The position numbers and the translations under genes were made by a program. Positions 6,570 to 13,868 of a DNA stretch of 14,805 nucleotides are shown in pieces. The notes beneath the pieces were generated by a model, which saw only the letters and a program-made list of their open reading frames with translations, did not search any database and was not told where the DNA came from. Position 1 is the stretch's first letter, and every line of letters starts with the position of its first letter. The stretch is from JBLIAZ01 sp047632015. GTDB taxonomy: Bacteria; Bacteroidota; Bacteroidia; Flavobacteriales_C; GCA-002722245. The stretch covers positions 1-14,805 of the forward strand of contig JBLIBC010000035.1 in NCBI GenBank assembly GCA_047632015.1. Direction: 5' to 3'.

Positions 6570-9500
6570 TTCTTTTTAAGTACTTCAACGAAACCGTTTA
6601 AGTTGTAATCAGTTTCAGTAACGTCTTTGTATTTCCAAATCCAAAAGTAAACTCCTGATGCCACTGAAGTACCATTGTACGTTCCGTCCCAAGAAGGCAC
6701 TTGGTCGTCTGTTTCCCACATCTTCAAGCCCCACCTGTCATATACTTCCATATGGCCATTTAGAATATCCGAAGGTGTTATGTTTCCTATCGGTGTAAAA
6801 ACTGGATTGTCAATTCCACCAGGAATAAAAATATTTGGTACCTCAATAGGAGGGACAACACAAAGATTGATAATTTTTAAACTATCAACACCAACACAAT
6901 TAAAAGTGTCAGTATACATTACCGATGCAGTAACTATCTCTGAGTATGTAGATGTTATATCGTCGGTAATACCATTACTCCATTCTAATTTTCCATCTAA
7001 TGCATATACACCAGCGAATGAAACCGTTAATTCAGTAGTTTCTCCTTTAAGGAAACAGATAGTGTCGTCTCCAGTGATTTCTATTTGAGCTGTTTCGTTT
7101 GGGTTTTCATCAGCAAAGGCAGACGCTTGATCACTGCAGCCAGTAAGAGGGTCAGTTACAATCACAGTATATGTATCTTGAATTGCAGCGGTAATGGTTT
7201 GTGTAGTTTCGCCGTTTGGACTCCATGCAAAGTTTTTTCCAGAATTTCCTGCATCATAAGTATGAAATGAGCCTTTACAAAATTTCGCATCTTCAAGAAT
7301 AACGACAGGAAGTGGGGCTTCACTAACAGTGACACCATCAGTAGATTTACAGCCTTTAGCATCAGTCACAGTTATTTCATAATAATCAACAGTTGTAACA
7401 GTAATTTGATCACTACCTCCTTGTGCCGGATTCCATACGACAGTGATTCCCGGATCAGTTGCAGCATCAGTTCCAGCATCCACTTGTACAGATCCTCCGG
7501 CACAAAAATAAGGAGTTGTAGAGTTGAAATTAATAGTAGGAGCAGGGTTTACTGTAAGTACTCCAGTACCTGAAGCAACACAACCATTGTTGTCGGTAAA
7601 TTGAACTGTGTAGTCACCAGCAGCAGATCCTGAAGTTGTTACAACAGTTCCAGAGCCATTAATACTCCATAAATAGCTACCAGCAGTGCTATCATGAATT
7701 GCAGTAAAAGTTGTAGCATCACCAGTACATATTTCCTGACTGCTTACTGTAACGACAGGTAAGGCATTAACTTTAAAAGTAAAATTAGGACTTGTATTAC
7801 TACATACTGCAGAATCCTTCGTTTCACTCGCAACTACAATATAAGACCCAGCAGTATTAACAACTATGTCACTGTCATTTATAGCGTTTCTAGGTAATAT
7901 CTCATTACCAACTGCAACAGTATTTAAATACCAGTAGTACTGATATGTTCCCGTTGGGTCAATTCCTGTTGAGTTTGCAACTAGTGTTGCATTTCCACCG
8001 ACACAAATATCAGAACCGTTAATGGTGACGTTTTGTGGAGCAGTACAGGAAATAGTACAAACTGAAAATTCAGATGAATTTGCTACACCAGCAACTGCAC
8101 CCTGTTCTGTAGCTTGGACTATCACTTTAGCTTGTGTTACTTGAGTTGTAGCTGCAAGATTGGCTGCGTCGGTTAAATCATACTCCCATGCACCAGTAGC
8201 GTTAGCATTAACTGTTGCAACGTATAATATACCTTGAGCTGTGTCACTTTCGCAAGCGACAGCACAGTTTGCATCTCGAACATATATATCAACAACAGCG
8301 TTGTTTGGTGCTGTACCTGAAACAAAAGTAGGTCTTGTTTCATTTTTATTAGTTGTTACAATTTTACTAGTGGGACCGTATCCAAATAAATTGTTTCCAT
8401 TGTCTGATAGTGAAATGCCTTTCGCAGTGTTACATGAAAAAGAATTCCCTCTTAAAGTATTGTTGTTGGTAGTTCCAGTAGAAACAGGGTGTGTGCTATA
8501 TTCCCAAACTCGAATTCCATTTTCATTTCCAGTAATGATGTTTCCTTGGGTTAATGAACCGACAGTGTTACCCGCAGCTCCTCTTTCAATAAGGATTCCG
8601 TCACCGGTGTTGTTTAATATGGTGTTAAAATAGATTTGGTTGTTGGTAGCGCCTGCTAGTACTACCCATATTCCACAACCTTGATTTCCAGTATTTTTAC
8701 TGTATCCAATGATGTTTCCCTCTCCAATACTTGTACCGCCTACTGTGTTTCCGCTACATCCTTCAATATCAATTCCGTAATCGTTGTTACCACCGTCAGT
8801 TTTATCAGGATGAACTCCTATATTATTTGATTGCATGTAGTTGTTGTTCGCAGCATTTCGTAGTGCAATTCCACCACCATTGCCATAGGTTCCGTTAAAT
8901 CCATTGTAACAAACAGTGTTGCTTGTAATATTTACAGACGAAACAGATGTATAAAGTGTTATTCCGTCAAAATTATTACCAACTGATTTTTTAGCCACAT
9001 CAGTTCCAATAAAATTATTGTTAATAACTCCCGAAGCCACCTCTTGATAACGAACTCCTGAAATCCGATCAGGCATTGTATAAGTTGCGTGAGAAGTTCC
9101 ATATCCGTTGTTAACGATGGTGTTTCCATCTGTTCTAACTCCATTTGCTTTCCATACAAAAATTCCATTCCATCCATTCCCAACTTCGTTTCCTAATGCA
9201 TCTCGTCCAATGACGTTGTTACTGATTGTAGAGCCATTCGCGGCTTGATTCGTTTCATTTACTAAAATACCATTAGCTGCATTTCCATATACAAAGTTAT
9301 TTGTGATAGTAGTGGAGCCACCATCTGAAGAGATCCCTGCTTGATCAGGTGTTGGGGTTAGAGGGACTCCTCCCATCCAAAAATTAGTGTTGTTTGAATG
9401 AACAATGTTGTTACTTATAGTATTCCCGTCACCACCTACAACTACAATCCCAGCTCGTGCATTGTTGAAAACGAGGTTGCTATCAACGAAGTTGTTAGCT

Positions 9501-10444
9501 GCTATTAATCCAATTCCGTTATGACTACCTGCAGAAACTGATGAGTTTTTTATAGTGTTGTTACCAGAACCTCGAGCAATGATTCCAACATCAGAAATAC
9601 CAGTTACAGTGCAGCTGTCAATGGTATGTCCACCACCATTTTCAATTGAAATTGCGTGTAATTGTGAACTTGTGAAAGTACATTTTGTAATAATACTTCC
9701 TGTTCCTCCATTAATCCATAAACTATTTTGAAGAGCCGCTGTAGACGTAAAAGAACTGTATTTAATGGTGTTGGTATTGCCTGTTAATGTAACAGCATGA
9801 TTTGCACTGTTAAAGACACAAGTTGTAAAAATATTGCTAGCACCAGTTACGATTGCACTTTTTCCAGCAACTGCTGTAGCAGAGGTGTTACTAATGCTGT
9901 TGCCATTTCCTCCGACAGTAATAGCTGTACCAGTACCGTTATTTTGAGTAACAGTACAAATGTCAAAGGTGTTATTATTACCTCCAATGCTAAGAGGTGT
10001 TCCTCCGCTTGCTGAAGAAGAAACTGTACAGGAAGTAAAATTGTTTGAAGATCCAGTGATATTAAGCGCTGTGATAATTCCAACAGAAGGTATGAATTGT
10101 ACCGAACGTGCTACTACATTATTGGCAGGAACAGTTAATGCCACACCTAAAGTAATTGGTAAAGCATCGTTGGTTGATATTCCGTCAATAAAGACCTCAT
10201 CAGTAATATTACCGACTGCCCAAGTTCCTACTATTGGAGTGGTACTTGCTACAGAGAAATTGATAGTGTCGAGCCCTCCAATTGTGTTTGATTGATTTAC
10301 TGCCCATAGAAAAGACCCTACACCTGCAGGAGTATTCCAACTCCAGTCATTGTTAGCTGGGATTGTCACGGTATAAATATTCGAAAAAGTAGATGTAGAT
10401 ATAACTAACGCAACAAGAAGCGCCTTAAAAGATTTGAAATTCAT
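6566..10444 (-). CDS. Secreted parallel beta-helix / Ig-repeat protein, T9SS type B
   Basis: This is a 1292-residue cell-surface or secreted protein. A signal peptide of about 20 residues (MNFKSFKALLVALVISTSTF) is followed by a right-handed parallel beta-helix at roughly 100-690. It is made of Asn/Gly-rich turns such as GNTISNNIV, STTITNNFVYGN and GNTVGGTSIGEGNIIGY, plus IGxD...GNxxxGI units (for example 'NNFIGTDVAKKSVGNNFDGI'). A beta-sandwich follows (about 700-790, from ETRPTF), then about five Ig/PKD-like repeats with paired cysteines (about 800-1190). The last 90 residues form a CHU_C-type T9SS sorting domain (VPNIFIPGG..., VYDRWGLKMWE, GVYFWIWKY, NGFVEVLKKN). No lyase or hydrolase active site can be read with confidence, so adhesion or polysaccharide binding is an inference. 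An in-frame TTG at 10453 lies three codons upstream; the ATG at 10444 is preferred because it places the signal peptide normally. Confidence 0.92.
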   Translation of the reverse strand: MNFKSFKALLVALVISTSTFSNIYTVTIPANNDWSWNTPAGVGSFLWAVNQSNTIGGLDTINFSVASTTPIVGTWAVGNITDEVFIDGISTNDALPITLGVALTVPANNVVARSVQFIPSVGIITALNITGSSNNFTSCTVSSSASGGTPLSIGGNNNTFDICTVTQNNGTGTAITVGGNGNSISNTSATAVAGKSAIVTGASNIFTTCVFNSANHAVTLTGNTNTIKYSSFTSTAALQNSLWINGGTGSIITKCTFTSSQLHAISIENGGGHTIDSCTVTGISDVGIIARGSGNNTIKNSSVSAGSHNGIGLIAANNFVDSNLVFNNARAGIVVVGGDGNTISNNIVHSNNTNFWMGGVPLTPTPDQAGISSDGGSTTITNNFVYGNAANGILVNETNQAANGSTISNNVIGRDALGNEVGNGWNGIFVWKANGVRTDGNTIVNNGYGTSHATYTMPDRISGVRYQEVASGVINNNFIGTDVAKKSVGNNFDGITLYTSVSSVNITSNTVCYNGFNGTYGNGGGIALRNAANNNYMQSNNIGVHPDKTDGGNNDYGIDIEGCSGNTVGGTSIGEGNIIGYSKNTGNQGCGIWVVLAGATNNQIYFNTILNNTGDGILIERGAAGNTVGSLTQGNIITGNENGIRVWEYSTHPVSTGTTNNNTLRGNSFSCNTAKGISLSDNGNNLFGYGPTSKIVTTNKNETRPTFVSGTAPNNAVVDIYVRDANCAVACESDTAQGILYVATVNANATGAWEYDLTDAANLAATTQVTQAKVIVQATEQGAVAGVANSSEFSVCTISCTAPQNVTINGSDICVGGNATLVANSTGIDPTGTYQYYWYLNTVAVGNEILPRNAINDSDIVVNTAGSYIVVASETKDSAVCSNTSPNFTFKVNALPVVTVSSQEICTGDATTFTAIHDSTAGSYLWSINGSGTVVTTSGSAAGDYTVQFTDNNGCVASGTGVLTVNPAPTINFNSTTPYFCAGGSVQVDAGTDAATDPGITVVWNPAQGGSDQITVTTVDYYEITVTDAKGCKSTDGVTVSEAPLPVVILEDAKFCKGSFHTYDAGNSGKNFAWSPNGETTQTITAAIQDTYTVIVTDPLTGCSDQASAFADENPNETAQIEITGDDTICFLKGETTELTVSFAGVYALDGKLEWSNGITDDITSTYSEIVTASVMYTDTFNCVGVDSLKIINLCVVPPIEVPNIFIPGGIDNPVFTPIGNITPSDILNGHMEVYDRWGLKMWETDDQVPSWDGTYNGTSVASGVYFWIWKYKDVTETDYNLNGFVEVLKKN

Positions 10445-10479
10445 ATTAGTCAATTTGTAAATAGAGTGTTAAGTGGTGT

Positions 10480-10510
10480 TAAAAATACCAAAAAATTGTC
10501 AATAATTCAA
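10480..10510 (-). promoter_or_regulatory. Candidate promoter of the beta-helix gene
   Basis: Read on the minus strand, TTG (complement of 10508-10510) is followed after 20 bases by TATTTTTA (complement of 10480-10487). This fits the Bacteroidota arrangement of a TTG -33 element and a TAnnTTTG -7 element with one mismatch. Transcription would start roughly 30 bases before the ATG at 10444. A terminator lies just upstream, which supports independent transcription. The match is by eye in AT-rich DNA, so it is only moderately supported. Confidence 0.35.
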
Positions 10511-10557
10511 CACATGTTAATAACACTTTAATATGCTGGTAATTAAATGAATACACA

Positions 10558-10589
10558 AAAAAAAAGCGCCAAATGAGGCGCTTTTTTTT
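10558..10589 (-). terminator. Intrinsic terminator after the propeller gene
   Basis: A perfect 13-bp stem (A8-GCGCC at 10558-10570 and GGCGC-T8 at 10577-10589) with a 6-base loop lies 33 bases beyond the stop codon of the minus-strand gene at 10623. On the minus strand the stem ends in a T8 tract, as expected of a Rho-independent terminator. It separates that gene from the beta-helix gene downstream. The A8 on the other arm would also let it work on the plus strand. Confidence 0.88.
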
Positions 10590-10622
10590 GCAATAATAAT
10601 TTTATTGTTGCTATACAATAAA

Positions 10623-13610
10623 TTACTTTTTCTGAAGCAATTGTACAAACCCATTAAGGTTGTGACTTTCACCGGTAACTTGAGTATAATTCCAAATCCA
10701 AAAGTATACACCTGTTGAACAAGGCGTTCCTCCATCTCCACCATTTGAACCATCCCATTTAGGAACTAATTCATTTGATTCGAACATTTTTAATCCCCAT
10801 CTGTCATATACCTCGAAATGGCTTTGACCTATGTCAACTGGTAAAATTGTACCGAAAGGGGTGAAGGTAGGGGTGCATGTTTCGCACCCTCCTGGAATAA
10901 ATATATTTGGAACGCTATCAGTGTAAGGTATGCAGTATTCAGTTATTTCAATGATGTCTGTTCCTTTGCAGCCTGCCGCATCAGTCACTGTAACTGTCAT
11001 GGTTGTAGGTGTAGCGTCAATCACCACACTGGTATCGTTATTTACTCCAATTGTACTCCACTCGATAGTTGCTGCCCCACTTACATTGTGTGTAACAAAA
11101 GCCTCGTAAGTATCACTTCTCAAAGAGCAAATTGTTGTGTCTGCAGGTAAGGATACTACTGGTGATGGAATAGATCCAACAGTAACGCTGTCACTGTCCG
11201 AACAAGCACCATTAGATATAATTACCCAATAGTCTCCTGCTGCACTTGCAGTTAAAGTATTTCCTGTAGAACCGTCATTCCATAAATTTGATAGTGCTGT
11301 GCCTACAGCAGAGCTACCTGTTAAAATAGCAGTTACTCCATCACATACCACAGCGTCAGTAGGAGTGATTACTGCAATTGGAAATGGTAAAACCTCTATT
11401 GTAATAATGGCGTCATCAGTGCAACCAGCCATATCGCTTGTAAAAGTGATTGTATATGTTCCTGTTACAGTATTGGATGAGGTAAATAAACCGTTAGCGT
11501 CAATAGAAGTGCCATCTGATGGAGTTCTAGACCATGTTCCAGTTCCTGCGGTGACTAAAGCCCCTATGTCAGAAGTTGACCCTACACATATGTTAGCCGG
11601 TGCAGAAACCACTGGTTTAATGCAACAAACGTTTATAGTAATCACCACATCGTCTGGAGTTAAACAACCTCCTCCGTAAGAAATTGTTACTGTTCCGCCG
11701 TCACCTACAGATGCAAATGCACCTGCAATGTCAACTAAACCTGTAGTTGCGTCTACAAAATTAGCTGGAACAGAGGTCCATGTTGCTAGTGCATCAGTTG
11801 CGCTAGCTGTTAATTGTAAAGGAGCGTCATCAGAACAGGCTGTCAAAGTTGCTGCTCCAATATCAGTAACTGAACTAAGTATCGTAATGCTTCTTGATGC
11901 TGCGTCTGGACAACCAGGGCTTCCAGCGTCGTCAAGGGTGTAAGTCACTGTATATACTCCAGGGTCTGAAACGTTTGGGTCAAATATAGTCCCGGTTAAT
12001 GGAGTTGAAGCAGAACCATCAGGTACTATGACCGACCAACTGCCAGCTCCGGCACCATCAATCAAAGTATTTAAATCTAACGTTCCGTACGTTTGACACA
12101 TTGCCTCCGGTATTGTGAATAATGTAGTGTCATTACAATTGCAATCAATCACATTCATGATTAAAGTATCATTGAGATTACAAGCTCCAGTTAAAGTAAA
12201 TATTATTGTATCAGTACCAACTCCAACAATTGATGGGTCATAAGTTCCTAAGTTTGCATCCGTGATGGCTCCTTTGGTACTTGTGTAGGTGTGCACTAGT
12301 GTTTCTGCATCAGTTCCAGCACAAACCCAGCTAGTTGATAAGTCGAAAGGGGCAGCTTGTAAACATACAGTTCCTGGGTCTGCAATAATTAACCTATCTA
12401 ATGGTGGGATGAACATTCTTGGTAGTCCAAGTGAAACAGCAGTACCAGGAACGTCCACTGTGGAAAAATTGGTAGCTGTATTAATGTCTTCTTGAATTTC
12501 TCTAAGAGGTCCTTTTGCAGAGTTTCCACTAGCTATATAAAGTAAGCCTTTAGCTCCCATTTGTATTGCAGCTCCATTACCCGCAGAGATACCGGTTGAT
12601 GCTCTTGATGCAGTAATAGTAGCTGGAACTCCCGAGCTTATATCATAATAATCTAATGTAGACAGTTGAAAACTAACGAACAATCGTTGGTTGTCTGGAG
12701 AGAACATTATGTCGTACGGCCCAAATATTTGAGTCGGTTGACAAATATCCATTCTGTTGGTGATTGCTCCAGTTGTATTGTCAAAATCGTAAAGAGATAT
12801 TTTTTCGGCAGCAACTAACGAACCATGAGCTTGCGCCATCTTTTGGCCATCGTATGAAAATGCAAGACCACCTCTTTCTCTATTTTTATCTCCTGAAACG
12901 CTGGTTGGTCCCCCTGCTTGGGTTAAGTTTGAATTAGCAATATCAATCCCGGTACAAGTTAGCAGGTATGCATGGAAATTACCATTGACATCCATTGCAG
13001 TTACCCAAAAATCAATCCCATTACTGTGTCTTGTTGCGGCCAATGCTTCAGTACTCCTGAAAGTACCAAGTTGAGTGGGAACGGAAGTTACATTTCCGGC
13101 AAGGTCAAAAATAGCATGATTTAACCCAACTGTGGCGCCACTATTAGCATCGTCAGTAGTGAAAACATGAATGTCGTTTGGAGCTGTGGGGTGTCTAAAT
13201 GAAATAATTCCCTGTGACGCACTTCCTCTTGATGCCGTTGCTCCTCCTTCGTTTCCTTCAAGCAAACCATTATAAGTTTGTGTAGTAGCATTTCCAACTC
13301 CAGTCCACATTAGTCGACCGTTACTGAACATTACTAAATTCCCGTTATCGTCAGACACAGTAGTAGTTCCTTCGTATTGAGATACTTGAGAGCCTAGGTC
13401 ATCACCAGCTCCAGCACGGCCGGCAACCGTAGAGGTTAACGTTGTCATGTTTAATATGGTCCCCGTCCATTCGTTTCCTGCTGCCATAAACCAGTTATTG
13501 TGGCCTGGCCATTCGTATGGATAAATTGATGTCGATGCGCACGCTTGAGAAAATGCAGAGTTGCTAATAATAACAAGAGCAAGTAATAGAGATAATTTTT
13601 TTAGTAACAT
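10623..13610 (-). CDS. Secreted beta-propeller-like / Ig-repeat protein, T9SS type B
   Basis: This is a 995-residue secreted protein. The signal peptide (MLLKKLSLLLALVIISNSAF, probable cleavage before QAC) starts at an unambiguous ATG. Residues about 22-410 resemble the N-terminal beta-propeller of many Bacteroidota CHU_C proteins: NNWFMAAGNEW, VSDDNGNLVMFSNGRLMW, 'SQGIISFRHPTAPNDIHVFT', AFSYDGQKMAQAH and IMFSPDNQRLFVSF are propeller-blade-like strands. From about 410 to 890 come several Ig/PKD-like repeats, each with a Cys pair (for example ICVGSTSDIG and GCTDDAIITIEV). The last 95 residues are the CHU_C-type sorting domain: VPNIFIPGGCETC, VYDRWGLKMFE, STGVYFWIWNY and LNGFVQLLQKK. The expected route is Sec across the inner membrane, then T9SS to the surface. 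The ligand is unknown; no catalytic motif was recognised. A terminator follows the gene, and 258 non-coding bases precede it. Confidence 0.92.
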   Translation of the reverse strand: MLLKKLSLLLALVIISNSAFSQACASTSIYPYEWPGHNNWFMAAGNEWTGTILNMTTLTSTVAGRAGAGDDLGSQVSQYEGTTTVSDDNGNLVMFSNGRLMWTGVGNATTQTYNGLLEGNEGGATASRGSASQGIISFRHPTAPNDIHVFTTDDANSGATVGLNHAIFDLAGNVTSVPTQLGTFRSTEALAATRHSNGIDFWVTAMDVNGNFHAYLLTCTGIDIANSNLTQAGGPTSVSGDKNRERGGLAFSYDGQKMAQAHGSLVAAEKISLYDFDNTTGAITNRMDICQPTQIFGPYDIMFSPDNQRLFVSFQLSTLDYYDISSGVPATITASRASTGISAGNGAAIQMGAKGLLYIASGNSAKGPLREIQEDINTATNFSTVDVPGTAVSLGLPRMFIPPLDRLIIADPGTVCLQAAPFDLSTSWVCAGTDAETLVHTYTSTKGAITDANLGTYDPSIVGVGTDTIIFTLTGACNLNDTLIMNVIDCNCNDTTLFTIPEAMCQTYGTLDLNTLIDGAGAGSWSVIVPDGSASTPLTGTIFDPNVSDPGVYTVTYTLDDAGSPGCPDAASRSITILSSVTDIGAATLTACSDDAPLQLTASATDALATWTSVPANFVDATTGLVDIAGAFASVGDGGTVTISYGGGCLTPDDVVITINVCCIKPVVSAPANICVGSTSDIGALVTAGTGTWSRTPSDGTSIDANGLFTSSNTVTGTYTITFTSDMAGCTDDAIITIEVLPFPIAVITPTDAVVCDGVTAILTGSSAVGTALSNLWNDGSTGNTLTASAAGDYWVIISNGACSDSDSVTVGSIPSPVVSLPADTTICSLRSDTYEAFVTHNVSGAATIEWSTIGVNNDTSVVIDATPTTMTVTVTDAAGCKGTDIIEITEYCIPYTDSVPNIFIPGGCETCTPTFTPFGTILPVDIGQSHFEVYDRWGLKMFESNELVPKWDGSNGGDGGTPCSTGVYFWIWNYTQVTGESHNLNGFVQLLQKK

Positions 13611-13868
13611 AAAGTAAATTAAACGTGTTAAAATATAATAATCAACTGATTAAGCCCGTGAATTTACAGATTAATAGTTAAAAAAACTAAACAAACGCAT
13701 AGTAGTTGTTAGACAATTTCAAGGCTTGAAATGTTACAATTTAATGCCGTTTTTATGTCTAATTATGGCGGGTATGCTTATATTTTATTTTCGTTTATTC
13801 TACATTTTTTTCATTGTTACCTTCTATTACATCAATGTGAGGAGGTATTTCCTTTTTTATACTTGTGA
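13611..13868. promoter_or_regulatory. Intergenic region upstream of the propeller gene
   Basis: These 258 AT-rich bases separate two minus-strand surface-protein genes and hold no convincing coding sequence. A perfect 8-bp palindrome with a one-base centre (ATTTCAAG-G-CTTGAAAT, 13716-13732) lies about 106 bases before the ATG at 13610. It has no T-tract, so it looks more like an operator than a terminator. A weak minus-strand promoter candidate consists of TTTG (complement of 13692-13695), 18 bases and TAATCTG (complement of 13667-13673). I found no terminator hairpin for the upstream gene that ends at 13869. Confidence 0.35.

Noticed and set aside
8241..8633. 130-codon plus-strand open frame opposite the beta-helix gene
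   Set aside because: It lies antisense inside a long, well-supported secreted protein. Thr/Ser/Val-rich codon use on one strand often leaves the other open. The translation has no domain-like pattern or signal. Similar frames at 6675-7088, 9960-10295 and 11299-11679 were rejected for the same reason.
13716..13732. Palindrome as a terminator for the gene ending at 13869
   Set aside because: There is no T-tract on either strand, and it lies about 137-153 bases past the stop.
13755..13868. Small plus-strand frame of 37 residues, hydrophobic and aromatic-rich
   Set aside because: It sits in very AT-rich non-coding DNA with no ribosome-binding or promoter signal, and its composition is what T-rich DNA gives by chance.
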